A DNA stretch of 64,000 nt from Owenia fusiformis (GCA_903813345.2 CAIIXF020000679.1:126001-190000); one strand, 5' to 3'; numbered from the stretch's first letter, positions 34,572 to 46,460 are shown. Program-made: numbers and translations. Notes: generated by a model from the letters alone, not told the origin.

Positions 34572-35092
34572 CCCGTACCAGGACTATAGTCCTGGACCGA
34601 GCGCAATCTTTTGCCTGTACGATTACAACTTGGGAGAATTTTCTACGTCCCTTACACTTAAGATACCTACTTCAATTGATTCCTTGGTATTTTAGCATTC
34701 TTTTCGTGTAGTTGAATCCACAATTGTCTGGGTATATCAGCAGAACGGGAACATTTTTCTTTTTCATCGAGAGATATTCCATCACTTTTCAAGATGGCGG
34801 TCGGATTTAAAAGGTGATTCCCCGTTCGACTGGCCCGGAACTACCAATAAATGGAGGAATTTGACGGTCGAAATAAGTTAAATATTAAAAGCAAATATTG
34901 AGATCAAAAACGAAAATTTCTTCGTTCTGCCGATAAACCTAGACAATTGTGGATTCAACTACACGAAAAGAATGCTAAAATACCCAGGAATCCATTGAAA
35001 TAGGTGTGTAAGGGACGTAGATAATTCTCCCAAGTTGTAATCGTACAGGCAAAATATTGCGCTCGGTCCAGGACTATACTCCTGGCACGGGA
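34572..35092. mobile_element. Fold-back element, about 160-bp arms
   Basis: Arms at about 34572-34735 and 34938-35092 pair with few mismatches, starting CCGTACCAGGACTATAGTCC and its inverse. About 200 bases lie between them. Frames inside the arms are mirror images. No target duplication is clear. Confidence 0.8.
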
Positions 35093-35837
35093 TACACAAT
35101 AACCTCCTCGTGGAAATGATATAGAAGTTCAAAGATAACCAAATTGGTTTTTGTTGACATACAAAAGCTGTCAATATAAGTTCCTTATTGGGAATCGATT
35201 CACCTGCTCTCAAATCAATCAGAGTTAATCTGCAAACAATTGTTGGCAATCTCAGGATATATATTTCTATCATAAGTTTATCTCGCCTGTAGCCGAGATT
35301 TTTGATGCAATTGACATTCTCACAGAAAGGGCTGGCCCAGGCGGTACAATACCCATGGCCAGCGATTCACCTTTTGGTCTGTCTTTGAAAGCGCCCTCTT
35401 TAGATCATATGTTGACTGCACCCTCTTTATATTGCCCTCATATGTTGCGGTGGTCATTTTACATTAAATTTGTTAAAAATACATTCGGATGATTTGACCA
35501 ATGACTGCATTGCATGGCATGGTAAAACCATTCTTGGTAACTTTCATTCTCTGACTCCAAAGTCCCCGCTCACCTCTCATGTAACACCCTTACCCAGAAG
35601 AAGTGAGTAGCTCCCATAATACTATCATATTCTATCGCATTCGGGGATTCCCCTTAGTTATCCCATATGGTCATACAAGCCTTATATGGATCTATCACAT
35701 GATATTCAAAATGGTGGACAACGGTCAGTTGGATTCCTATATGGTCATGTAAGCCTTACTCTATATGAATCTAGCACATGGGTACCACGTGATCGAATAT
35801 GAAGGCTGACCTTTGGGAGATCCCCCTTGACCCTTAC
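35093..35837. other. No further exon recognised
   Basis: Lies downstream, in gene direction, of the discoidin exon. A short direct repeat (CATATGGTCAT and AAGCCTTAYTCTATATG-type) is at 35663-35700 and 35739-35782. Any following exons of the discoidin gene were not recognised here. Confidence 0.45.
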
Positions 35838-35985
35838 CTGCTGGGTTAGGACATCCAATGACATCAAATGTCATGCACATAGCACCATACCAGGTCTGAG
35901 GATTGATGCGAACAAATCTGGCAAGCACAGGTGGTTCAATCAAGTTTGTAACATGGCTGTATCGGTCCTCATTTCCTGGTAGAAT
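35838..35985 (-). CDS. PAN-discoidin gene, exon 4 (end of discoidin domain)
   Basis: The 148-base exon starts after TTTTACTAG and ends before GTAAGGG. It encodes the C-terminal third of the F5/8 type C domain, including LARFVRINPQTWYG and the closing cysteine in DVIGC. It enters in phase 0 from exon 3 and leaves in phase 1, so at least one more exon must follow, or the frame would continue for about 25 codons into the intron before a stop. The following exon was not found. Confidence 0.85.
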
Positions 35986-36815
35986 CTAGTAAAATAACAT
36001 CATTTTGATTGGTTGTGTGAAAAATGAATAAATCATATACAAGTTATAAAATACATGTATAAACCAGATCTAGATTATAACAAAGTATTGCAAAACGTTG
36101 TTTGTTTGTCAAGTGACGATAATTACAGAAATGAAGGCTTACCTCAAAGTTTAAAAGCCAGAAGCTTTCTAAAACTAAGCAAAACTATGTTCAAAACAGG
36201 TACAAATATACCATAAGTGTCACACAAAAACAAGGGTCTAGAAATTTTAGAAATTCAGTATTTTTCTCAGTAACAGCAAACAAAAGGGTCACTCCTTTAG
36301 GAATTCCTACAGTTCTATTAGTGATGAACTCTTACATAAACTGTACTACTACCGTAAATTGCTTATTAAAATTGTTATATCCTAAATTGTACAATTTTAC
36401 ACCTGGGATACCCATGCCATTTTCTGCTTAGCTATTAATATGAATCGTTCTTAACAAGATTCATAATTGTATTTTGTCTATTTTAACTATCATTCACAAA
36501 AATCAAAGTATTAAAGATTTTGAAGAGTGAAAACAATTCGACGCTAATGGCAATGTTAGCATCAATGATCTTGAAGAAGACACCCTATGGATCAAGACAT
36601 GCTGATGATAGGTTTATTTCACTTTGGTTCTCGGGACCCCTTCCTTCTTACTAAACTACTAAATGTGTCATTATATTCCTGAATAACTCAGATTAAATTT
36701 ACTCTAAATTTCTTTCGATTAATAATGACATAAAATAACAAGATCAATAGAATTTGACATTAACCTTAATTTCAGTAATAATTGAAAAAAACGTCTTTAA
36801 AATGTATGTAATTAA

Positions 36816-37360
36816 TTTTCAAAAATGATAAAGGATGTTACAGATGACAATAAAGTAAAAACGTTTTTGGGTTATTTAGGACCAGAGATGCAGTATCTTA
36901 GTGTTATTGAAAACATAACCACTCTATATTCTTCCAAATTTATATGATATTAACCCCTATTGCTTTTCAAAAATGATAAAGGATGTTACAGATGACAATA
37001 AAGTAAAAACGTTTTTGGGTTATTTAGGACCAGAGATGCAGTATCTTAGTGTTATTGAAAACATAACCACTCTATATTCTTCCAAATTTATATGATATTA
37101 ACCCCTATTGCTTTTCAAAAATGATAAAGGATGTTACAGATGACAATAAAGTAAAAACGTTTTTGGGTTATTTAGGACCAGAGATGCAGTATCTTAGTGT
37201 TATTGAAAACATAACCACTCTATATTCTTCCAAATTTATATGATATTAACCCCTATTGCTTTTCAAAAATGATAAAGGATGTTACAGATGACAATAAAGT
37301 AAAAACGTTTTTGGGTTATTTAGGATCAGAGATGCAGTATCTAAGTATTATTGAAAATTT
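36816..37360. repeat. 148-bp tandem repeat, about 3.7 copies, in intron 3
   Basis: Copies begin at 36816, 36964, 37112 and 37260 with TTTTCAAAAATGATAAAGG. The first three are nearly identical. Each of these includes a 28-base segment (36913-36940, 37061-37088, 37209-37236) that matches the end of exon 3 and its donor with two mismatches. Confidence 0.95.
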
Positions 37361-37406
37361 AAAACTGATTACAAGAAATCACTTTTGAAAAATCATAAAT
37401 CTTATT

Positions 37407-37433
37407 TGTATGTATGTATGTATGTATGTATGT
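37407..37433. repeat. (TATG)n microsatellite
   Basis: About six uninterrupted TATG units. A GTGAGAAT triplication follows at about 37515-37540. Confidence 0.9.
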
Positions 37434-37903
37434 TTAATGTTATATGAATGTATAGACTATATTTTCCATAGCAAAAGCCATAGTTGTTAATTTTGCTAAT
37501 TTTGCTTTTACATGTGAGAATGTGAGAATGTGAGAATGAGTACCCCTATGAACTATATCCATACAGTAATATTTTTAACATTGTATAATATGTTTATGTA
37601 TATAATAATGTAAATGTATGTTATATCATAAATTAGAGTAAAATTAAGATAGTATAACGTAGAAAATGCTGAATGTAATATAATACCTGCATTTCTCATT
37701 TTTTAATTTTCTTTACTTATTCAAATTTAGTTTTTTATAAGATTCAGCAAGAAGTAGTATAGTGAACAAGCCATTATTTTATAAACAAACTATTGTAAGT
37801 AAATGCTTTATATACTATCCAAAAGGATTTAAGCTCTCAAAATATAGTATTTAATGTATGTAATATCACTGCTGAATAAAAAAAAACAAAAAAACAACAT
37901 TAC

Positions 37904-38096
37904 CACTCTATACTCTTCCAAATTGCTTTCTGTTTCTCCATACAAAACCTTGTAGGATGTTACCCATTGGATATACACATCGCTTGCTCTACCTCGAGTC
38001 ACAACACCCGTCACTAGCATAACTTCACCAAGGTCTGCTTGAATCCATTGATTCGTATCACCGACACCAGAGCCCCAGCATTCCGCCAGGCCTGAC
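37904..38096 (-). CDS. PAN-discoidin gene, exon 3 (middle of discoidin domain)
   Basis: The 193-base exon follows the acceptor TTGTTATAG and ends at the donor GTG/GTAATG. It encodes the core of the F5/8 type C domain, for example NQWIQADLGEVMLVTGVVTR and VTSYKVLYG. The first base completes a codon begun in exon 2 (phase 2), and the exon leaves in phase 0, so exons 2, 3 and 4 join without a frame break. Confidence 0.9.
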
Positions 38097-38441
38097 CTAT
38101 AACAATACAATTCATTTCATGACGAAGGAAAGTGAACTTTAATTACTAGTAAACTGTATATGGTTGAAATGGGCTCGAATACACTTTACTCCCTAAATCT
38201 GCTGTCTGGCATGAGACCATCCCTCTTCTAATTTTACTGATTCTTAGGGAGGTTAAGATACATGTTTTATAAATTGTACGTGAACTTCTAGAATTATGGT
38301 CCTCTGTAGATTCTCCCATTTGTACTGTTTACTTGGCTGATTGAGTATAACGATATACGGAAAATAATTGAAATTAGGTCACTCACTTCTCAACACCTTT
38401 ACGTACATCATAGCCAAAACAAAAGAAAACAAATTTTCCTA

Positions 38442-39390
38442 CAGGGTGACAAAAAAACTGGAACCCATAAATCATCAAATTTCTCGGAAAGTATTATACC
38501 TACATTCTTAATTTCTTCAGGGTAGAAACTAAACTGAATGCATGACAAAATGACACCATAATGAGTACTGTAGCTTAGATATTGATCATGCCATGGAAGA
38601 CAGAAGAAAAGACTTATATTGTGAGAAAGTATATCAAGACAAAATCCTATAAAGAGACTCAAACTGCCTATAGGAGATATCACAGGGCAAGAAGAGCCCC
38701 TTGCAAGTCACAGATCTTTAGGCTTGTACAGACGTTTGATTCAGAAGGAACTGTAAAACCAACAAAGAAGAGAAGTGATGGTTAATCAACCTATTCGGGG
38801 AGACAGTGGTCTGTCAGAACTCAAGACAACTCAACAGTCATTACAGAACATTACATCCCTAACGTTCGAAAGTTTTGGAGAGCGCTCTGGCTAGACGACG
38901 TGACTTGAGAAGAGACCAGCAATGGTTTCAACAAGATGATGCCACTCCCCACACCTCAAATGAGTCCATTCAATGGCTTCAGGCTCACTTTGGTGATCGA
39001 TTAATCAGGCGCCGTACCCGCCACATCTGCCCCCCCCCCACTCCCCTGATTTGAACCCCCCAGATTTGTATCTGTGGGGATATCTCAAGGATAATGTGTA
39101 TACAGATAGTCCACTGACCATTGATAAAGAGATAGAATGAGATAAATGCAGTCGGGTCATTGACAATTTTGCAAGAAGAATCCAGCTCTGCATCCAACGT
39201 CGTGGTGCACATTTGGAGCACATTATCTAAACGTGCCTCATTTAGAGACTAATTTAGCTAGAATGCTCAAATTTTGGCATCTTGTCATACATTCAGTTGA
39301 CTATACATGTGCCAAATAACTAAGCTCAATATGCATAATTGACGAAGTTATTAAGACTTAAGTGGGTTCCAGTTTTTTTTTGTCACCCTG
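38442..39390 (+). mobile_element. Internally deleted Tc1/mariner transposon
   Basis: The ends CAGGGTGACAAAAAAACTGG and its inverse are flanked by TA (38440-38441, 39391-39392). The transposase N-terminal DNA-binding region is readable from about 38582 (SYKETQTAYRRYHRARRAPC). After a stop and a deletion the catalytic region resumes near 38915 with FQQDDATPHTS and PPHSPDLNPPDLYLWG, which hold the second and third acidic positions. The first catalytic aspartate is missing. The copy is dead and lies in the intron between exons 3 and 2 of the discoidin gene. Confidence 0.9.
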
Positions 39391-39762
39391 TATAATTGGA
39401 GCATGCAACATTTACCTTTCATAAGAGTCAACGTGGAGTTTAAGTTAGATAAACCATTCGTACTGGGTCTCCGGAGAACTTATAGCCCGGGCCAAAGCCC
39501 TCGGCTATTTTTAATGTTCATAGTTTATCCATAACATAATATTCATTTATGGTGTATTTACCGATAATATATGAGTACTCGCAAATTAAATACAAGTAAG
39601 GTTGTAGAACATTGAATTTGCAAACTTTGTTTAACAAAAAATGATATGTTTCTCCAAGTTCAACAAAGTTATAAGTTTTCAAAGTCAAAATTATTTTCCC
39701 AAAATTCCCTCCCATTGAAATAACACAAATTGCGAAATTTGATTTTGAAGCTCTGTTACCCC

Positions 39763-40560
39763 CTATCACACCAAACTAGTTCTTACCCGTTCTTGCCAGT
39801 CCTACGAAAACGTCGTAAAACGGGCTCAATCTGGCTGTGGTCGGGAAATATGTCTGAAATAATTAGCTTCTTCGTTCTTAAACAGTCTTCAATACGTCCA
39901 TCTCGTTCGCAGTTCGTTCAGGTCGCACCACGTCGGCGTGCAACGTAGTAGAACGCGTCCCTTAGTCTAGAAGGTCAACATGACCTGATTACAGAACGGT
40001 ATGGTCGCCATCGAATTTTGAATCGATTCAAAGTTCTAAAATCACATTCCCGTCTGAGAACGATCATAAAGTTCGTAAATAGACCTTAGAAAGTTGCAGC
40101 TACGTTCATTCCGTTCGCACACAGTTTAAAACCAGTTTTGAAGAACGCAGTGGCAACTTGTTTGGTGTGATAGCTATATTTTTGCTAACTCGTTCATAAG
40201 CAGTGTTAAAAAATTTCTTAATCACTTTAAACCCGTTTGCAATTAGTTCTACCTCGTTCTCAACACGTCCTCAGACAGTTCAACTCGTTGTTAAAACGTC
40301 CCTAGTAGGATTGAAGTACGACGGTTCCGTTCGTAGTACGTCCAGCTCGTCGTTAGTACATTGTCACTCGTTCTAATTGTAGAACGTGACGACCACGAAA
40401 ACATTTTGAGCATTGTCTAAGTTCTAGAGGACCTACCCGTCCGAGTACGTTCGATGACGTTTGTAAATAGATCCCAAACGGTTCTTAGTAGGTCCAGTCC
40501 GTTCGTACACAGTTGAAGCCCGTTTTCTAGAACGTAGTGAGAACTAGTTTGGTGTGATAG
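39763..40560. mobile_element. Composite MITE in the same intron
   Basis: The ends CTATCACACCAAACTAGTTC and its inverse bound 798 bases. A third copy of the end (TTGTTTGGTGTGATAG, to 40171) divides it into about 409 and 389 bases, so it is probably two related units. The interior is rich in CGTTC and ACGT words and GC-richer than its surroundings. No coding sequence. Confidence 0.75.
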
Positions 40561-40957
40561 TAGGGTTACTTTAAAGTTCACAAAGTAAACCTTAGTTTCA
40601 AACAAAGTAGAAAATTCAATTTTTTGTATAAAAATATTTTTGGTGAAACATTAACTGAAGAGATATAAGTCTGATTTGCCCCGAATCCACCATTTTCCAT
40701 TGGTCTACATGGGAATGACAATTTTCAAAAATTCATCATTTGCCATCAATTTTCGACCTATTGTAATTGAGAAAAAATGGGAAAATTGAGGATTGCCAAA
40801 CCCATGGAGGGGAGTGTACGTCTATCCAAGGGGAACTTTAAAAGCCCCTTCAATTCTTTCTTCTATCTTCTACCTAACGTGATGAAAAGCAGGAGTGAGT
40901 GCGTCTGTACCAAATCGCTTAATTTAAAAACCCTACTATCATGGATGACATACTTAC

Positions 40958-41081
40958 ATCGTCTGTGTGTCTAATCTACCTCTGCTCGGGACATGTGCAT
41001 CACCAAAATGATTTGAGGCAGTAATATTTGCATCATCAACATTGTAAATATCTCCAGATACGAGTTGTTCTTTGCATTTAA
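40958..41081 (-). CDS. PAN-discoidin gene, exon 2 (start of discoidin domain)
   Basis: The 124-base exon lies between the acceptor TATATTTAG and the donor GTAAGTATG. It encodes VKCKEQLVSGDIYNVDD and ITASNHFG, the opening cysteine and first strands of an F5/8 type C domain. It enters in phase 1, completing the last codon of exon 1, and leaves in phase 2. Confidence 0.9.
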
Positions 41082-41228
41082 CTAAATATAAAATTGAATA
41101 AATTATTTTACATGATTGGAGCTGTATGTATTTTCCCAAAGGAAAAAATCATGCTATCTGTTCTTTCAGTCAAATTTTCGTCACCAAAAACGTGATATTT
41201 TCCCAATCAGAATTTTAACGTCATTCCT

Positions 41229-41854
41229 GTTACGCGGTAAACACGATACAAAAATATGTCATATTCCGCAATGAATATGGCATATTCACTTGCGGTGTAT
41301 GACAGATTCACCTGCGGTATATGGCATACACACTAACCAATGAGAACGTGATACGGAAGTACGCAATTGTCAATTGCATCGATGGAACAAACAAATAAAA
41401 TTTTATAAATTATTAAGATTACTGAATCAACAGCACAGTGTATCGAATATACTAACTTATGCAGAAGTATCACTCACCAATCTCACGTAATAAACTTACT
41501 CAATCAATCCAGGATTCATATATTAGTACTCGACGCACTAATAATATTGGTAATCCAGCGTAGTTTTACATTTAGAGTCGATTCTCGCAACCAATCAAAT
41601 CAAGGCTTTTCGTATCACGTTTTCACCTGCGGTATATGTCATATTCACCTGCAGTATATGGCATATTCCGCAAGTGAGTATGACATATTCCGCAGGTGAG
41701 TATCGGGTATTCACTGAAATCAATGTCTCGCATATTCACTGCGGAATATCGTATACTCACCTGCGGAATATGCCATATACCGCAGGTGAGTATGGCATAT
41801 TCATCTGTATCACAAATACCGCACAACCATGAATGTATGCCATATTCTGCGTAA
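41229..41854. repeat. Palindromic about 21-bp word array
   Basis: GCATATTCACCTGCGGTATATG-like words occur in both orientations at 41260-41345 and 41620-41820, separated by unrelated DNA. GTTACGCGG near 41231 and GCGTAACA near 41848 suggest outer inverted ends. The minus-strand frame over 41623-41934 is simply the repeat translated. Confidence 0.7.
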
Positions 41855-42837
41855 CAATTCCCATGACAAAGATGTAGAACTATTGTTTGTATGATAAATA
41901 CAAGCATATGATAAAAATGAGAAATAAAATACAAAAGTCCGATATTTTGAAAAATGTGTTATGGTAGAGTTTTAATCGATCGATTTTCGGGGAGTTCGAT
42001 TGATTTTTATTATGCGTGTTATTATTGTTATATAATGCGTGTTGCTGGAAAATATGATTTTAATACGTGAAATTATATCTATAAATACAGCACTAAAAAT
42101 AAAAGTACACATGAAGTACATGCATGATTGTGTCCAGAAATGTTTGAAACCCTTACGGAAAATTCTGTCGGTATTTTGTCACCATTGCTCTTTCTTCCCG
42201 CATTCTAGTGCTATTTGGATGAATATATGTATGAATGTATTTCTAACTAAAATATATCAAATGTTTTTTAAAAACCACAAACATTTAGATTATAAAATAA
42301 ATTATTCAATACTTGAGTGAGCACGATATGCAAGGGTTACTAAGTTGACACAGTAAATGATTGAACGAAAAGGGCAATTTATTGTCTGCTAATACACATT
42401 TGCTAACACCCCCTCACTTTCATAGTGAAGTGACTAATTGGTTCATGTTTACGTTTTAATGTGTTTTGTGTTCCTTGTTACAGCAAGGGGGCCAGTAAAG
42501 TAGACTAACATGTTTGCATGGCAAGTTTTGATCGAATATGTGAGACACTTTAAGAAGCGAAATCAAATCAATGCAAATATCAATTACCTAAAGGTTACCT
42601 GGCAAAAAATGAAAAACAGTTCGAATCCCTTTTTAATTCTACAGGATTCAATTTGGACATGTGTACAACTTACATTTTCAATAACTTCGATATTTTAGCA
42701 GATACAGTATCTCAATTCTGCTTTCAGAAAAAAATAATAAGATTGTAAAAATTGACAGGATATTTGAAAATATTGCTTCGAACATTTGACACTTGCTTTT
42801 TTACACACTTTATCTTAATTTTTATAATACATCTTAC
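41855..42837. other. Intron 1 of the PAN-discoidin gene; no further gene seen
   Basis: AT-rich sequence between exons 1 and 2. Only short frames without similarity. Confidence 0.6.
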
Positions 42838-43153
42838 CTTGGTCAGGATAATAATGGTCAATTGTAGGACTTGCAACCACATTTCCTCCAAACATCATTC
42901 CGATAAACTCACACATCATATCACCGCTGCCCCCATTGGTCCTCAAATTGTATGATTTACAAACCCCTTCATTAAGTAAACACCGAAAGGCACACTCGCC
43001 TACTGAACCGACGCTAATCGTTTCTGTGACGCTATCAGTTCTGCTTTGATAAGGGATACGTTTGTATATTTTTGTTTTTTGAGTTGTATTGCCGTGCTTG
43101 ATAATAAGAAGTAGGACCAAAGTGTAGATGTAAAAGTGAGTAGATTTCTTCAT
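42838..43153 (-). CDS. PAN-discoidin gene, exon 1 (signal peptide and PAN/apple-like domain)
   Basis: The ATG at 43153 opens a 105-codon exon ending at the donor CAAG/GTAAGATG. Residues about 8-20 (YIYTLVLLLIIKHG) form a signal peptide. Residues about 45-100 contain the cysteine pattern of a PAN/apple domain: CAFRCLLNEGVCKSYNL, then MMCEF. With exons 2-4 the visible product is about 260 residues: signal, PAN, then one complete discoidin domain. Such proteins are secreted or surface-bound and bind sugars, lipids or matrix; the ligand is unknown. All four exons join in frame. Introns carry a dead Tc1/mariner, a MITE pair and a tandem repeat. The 3' end of the gene is not identified. Confidence 0.85.
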
Positions 43154-43525
43154 TCTGTGCTGTTCATAGATATTGTTTAATTCCCAAATTGCAGATTTGG
43201 CGCTGATGTTCGATAATCGCTCCCTAAGTTTGACTCTTTTCTCTCTCTCCCAGGGAATAATAGCACCATTAGTAGAAGTATTAGTGCTAGTTTTTTAATG
43301 GTCGACACCAAGTTTGTTGTAGGTTAATCGATTGCATTACAGAACTTTTGACTTATTAAACGTGCGAAAAACTTCAGACAGGATAATTTGCGGTTATGAT
43401 TTCGATCACCTTTTCATTCGTATAAGGAAGTATAGGTAAGGGGCGTAACTCAAATCCTTAATCACAAGGGATACGTAGATACGTCAATAACGTAACGGTA
43501 GATGGAGAATCTATCGGTAAAACGA
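43154..43525. promoter_or_regulatory. Upstream region of the PAN-discoidin gene; no clear promoter motif
   Basis: Includes the 5' untranslated and promoter region by position. No convincing TATA box at a defined start, and no other gene, was recognised. Confidence 0.35.
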
Positions 43526-43687
43526 CACTGGCGGACCCAGAAGCTGAAAAGGGGGTGGCAAATTTCAAATCAGACAAAACTTTTAAGCCCTTAAATCCAA
43601 AAATTGGGCACACATTTTAAAGCCCATTTTTGATAATTTGGCCTTTTTGGGCCCACAAGGGGAGCCCACCCCCTGGCGCCGCCAGTG
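43526..43687. mobile_element. hAT-like MITE (GGCC-rich repeat, copy 2)
   Basis: The ends CACTGGCGG and CCGCCAGTG bound 162 bases containing AAATTGGGCACAC and TTTGGCCTTTTTGGGCCC words. hAT elements commonly start with CAGTGGCGG-like ends. The flanks GTAAAACGAC and GTGAAACGCC could be an eroded 8-bp duplication. It directly precedes a LINE relic. Confidence 0.55.
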
Positions 43688-44570
43688 AAACGCCTTCAAT
43701 TAATGTCGAAAAACAAACATTTTCTTGGTGTAATAATAGACAATAAACTCAATTGGAATAAACGTATATCTTATATTATTTCATAAATATCAAAAACACT
43801 AGGTATACTTTATAAAGTACGTTACAAATTTTTGACAGCTTAACTAGATAACTATTACTCTCTTATATATTCTCACATTTCATATTGCAATATTATATGG
43901 GGAAATGCCAAGAAATTCTTATTAGAAAAAATGTATGCAATTCAAAAGAAATTCGTTAAATTATCTTTAAAAGATATATATCATCACTGTGATCATGCAA
44001 GTTTACCATTATTCAAGCAACTTCATATTTTAACCATATTTGATATTTACAAGTTAGAAAAAGCAAAACTCACATTTAACATTGTATTCAAACAGTATTT
44101 TGAAGTGTATTTATTTTAAACACTCTCGTCTCACAAGACAAATACGACATATAATTCCATGTAGATTTAAATCAAACTTAACAAAGAAATCAGTTCAGTA
44201 CTCCGGATCAATAATTTGGAATAAATTGCCAACTTCCCTTCAATCTCCACCCTCTCTACACCTTTAAATATAATTACAAAAAAAACATTGATAAATTGTT
44301 GTTGAGCTATAAGCTGTAAGCATGTCATGTTATTTTTCCACATTGTGTTGTATCCATAATGTTTATAATTTCACTTAATGATTTATCTGCGTGCAGGCAG
44401 TAATTTTATATTTTCATATTTTATATCATGTATTATTATAAATTGTATGTCTTCATGTTCATGCTGAACTCATTATAAATTGTACACCTTTATGGTTTTT
44501 CAAATTTTGATAATACACTGATATACCCCCCCCCCCCCCTACGGTACTTGATCATAATTATATCACATGA
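43688..44570 (+). pseudogene. 5'-truncated LINE, C-terminal reverse transcriptase and 3' UTR
   Basis: Across stops and shifts the plus strand gives HFLGVIIDNKLNWNKRI, SKTLGILYKV, then SGSIIWNKLPTSLQ and an FKYNYKK segment before the frame ends near 44290. This is the standard C-terminal part of Jockey/CR1-type LINE ORF2. About 280 bases of AT-rich 3' UTR follow, with a C run at 44525-44540 and AATAAA near 44570. It is dead. Confidence 0.8.
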
Positions 44571-44699
44571 ATAAACAAGGCACAGACGTGAACAATATCG
44601 TACCTAAAACACAGCATTGTGGTCTTGTTGACCAAGAAAGCAAGATGGCCGCAGAAAAGTTAATCAGCTCTAGAACTTATCACTGTGTAACATATGTAA

Positions 44700-45410
44700 A
44701 AATTTGAACGGTTTGGCTGGAAACCTATAGACAAGTCTTGAAAGTGAAGATTTTAGGACGGAAAATCCAAAATGGCCACCTTAAAATTTACCCAGAATGC
44801 CCAAAAACTAATCAGTTCTTGACGTTGATATGTATCAGTTCTTGACGTTGATATGTAGAAACATCCCTGAAAATTTCAGATGAATCCCTCAAATGGTTTG
44901 GCTGAAAATCTGTAGACAAGTCTTGAAAGTGAAGATTTTAGGACAGAAAATCCAAAATGGCCACCTTAAAATTTAACCAGAATGCCCAAAAACTAATCAG
45001 TTCTTGACGTTGATATGTAGAAACATCCCTGAAAATTTCAGATGAATCCCTCAAAAGGTTTGGCTGGAAACCTGTAGACAAGTCTTGAAAGTAAAGATTT
45101 TAGGACGGAAAATCCAAAATGGCCACTTTAAAATTTACCCAGAATGCCCAAAAACTTATCAGTTCTTGACGTTGATATATAGAAACATCCCTAAAAATTT
45201 CAGATGAATCCCTCAAATGGTTTGGCTGAAAACCTGTAGACAAGTCTTGAAAGTGAAGATTTTAGGACGGAAATCCAAAATGGCCACCTTAAAATTTACC
45301 AAGAATGCCCAAAAACTAATCAGTTCTTGACGTTGATATGTAGAAACATCCCTGAAAATGTCAGATGAATCCCTCAAATGGTTTGGCTGGAAACCTGTAG
45401 ACAAGCTGAA
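44700..45410. repeat. 162-bp satellite, about 4.3 copies
   Basis: Copies share GAAGATTTTAGGACGGAAAA, CCAAAATGGCCACCTTAAAA and AATCAGTTCTTGACGTTGAT. The period is 162 bases, but the first copy has an extra 23-base duplication (44829-44851). Frames here are shadows. Confidence 0.95.
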
Positions 45411-45495
45411 AAGCGAGACGCCCCCCGCCGCCCGCCCGCCGCCCGCCCGTCAAGCTGACTACAATATCGTACCTTTTGTGAGGTACGATAAAAAA
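45411..45495. repeat. GC-rich (CGCC)n tract and small palindrome
   Basis: GCCCGCCGCCCGCCCG-type sequence at about 45419-45450 ends the satellite. It is followed by a palindrome ATCGTACC TTTTGTGA GGTACGAT at about 45469-45490. ATATCGTACC also occurs at 44598, before the array, so the satellite may be the body of one element bounded by this word. Confidence 0.7.
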
Positions 45496-45835
45496 TGTGG
45501 CTGCCTCCTATAATCAAGCAATTTCAGCTACATTCCAGCATTCCTGATCAAGCGCTGGGAGTGGCTAATGGAAATGTCCAAGAGAGGCATACAATGGTCA
45601 ATATGTCGTTAAACTCTCCATATGCTGGATGTGGGCAATTTGTTATTATTTCCAACATACTGTTACAGAATAATATGTATATTTTTTACTTAGTAGTATT
45701 GATTATATGGTTGCGTTTGATAAAGCTATTACTATTGTTGTATAACATGGTTCGATAATTTGATATCCGGTTCAGACTAATGTCTGTATTTTGATGCATA
45801 TAAGGCAACTTGACCCGCAACAACGTGTATGTTTA
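45496..45835. other. No gene seen
   Basis: An 87-codon plus-strand frame starts here, but no domain or splice context supports it. Confidence 0.4.
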
Positions 45836-46060
45836 CGAGGGGTGATCAAAACGTTCTCATAATATCTCTCGAACTTTTAATATACATATTCTATTCACAA
45901 TTTTCACGGGATGGGTAATGAACAAAGACCATTTAATTCATTTTTAGTATAACAATATTAAATTAAAGATGGTTACAATGATAGTAACCAAAACTCACGA
46001 ACTCTGGGACCAGTTAACGCATGATTGTTGATCAAATATTTTTTTCAGAATTGGATTAAT
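45836..46060 (+). mobile_element. Mariner end fragment
   Basis: TA followed by CGAGGGGTGATCAAAACG matches the end of the mariner-derived element at 25120. The other end and a transposase are not found, so this is a solo end. Confidence 0.5.
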
Positions 46061-46460
46061 TTATATCGTGACGTCATTTTTGGTTAGTCTGCCTAGCTGT
46101 GTGAGCTAGGCATTATCAAAAATACTACAACGGTAGTTCCGTTGAATTGTCAACCACAAAATGCGCAACCATGAGACTATTATGTAGTAAGAAATTGCCA
46201 GGTTTGAATCGGGGAAAAGTTTGGGTATTTTGATTTAAATATTGTTATGAAATTGCGAGCAGTAAACACACAGACATGAGAGTTTTAATTACTGATCGAG
46301 GAAATTTCTTAACAAATTCGGTGATATTTTAAGTCTCCAAATATAAGCAGGCTTTGATAAGTATTTCAAAAGAGGAGTTCGGGTAGCCAAACCTATGGAG
46401 GGGGTATACATTCAAATGCAGGTTTAAGCGAAAGCCCAAGCCCCTTTGTATTGTAAAGGA

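Noticed and set aside
41623-41934. 103-codon minus-strand frame with repeated CGI and YAI words
   Set aside because: It is the translation of the palindromic 21-base word array.
45495-45758. 87-codon frame with a faint discoidin-like ALGVANGNV segment
   Set aside because: Too short and without the conserved cysteines or aromatic core, on the strand opposite the real discoidin gene.
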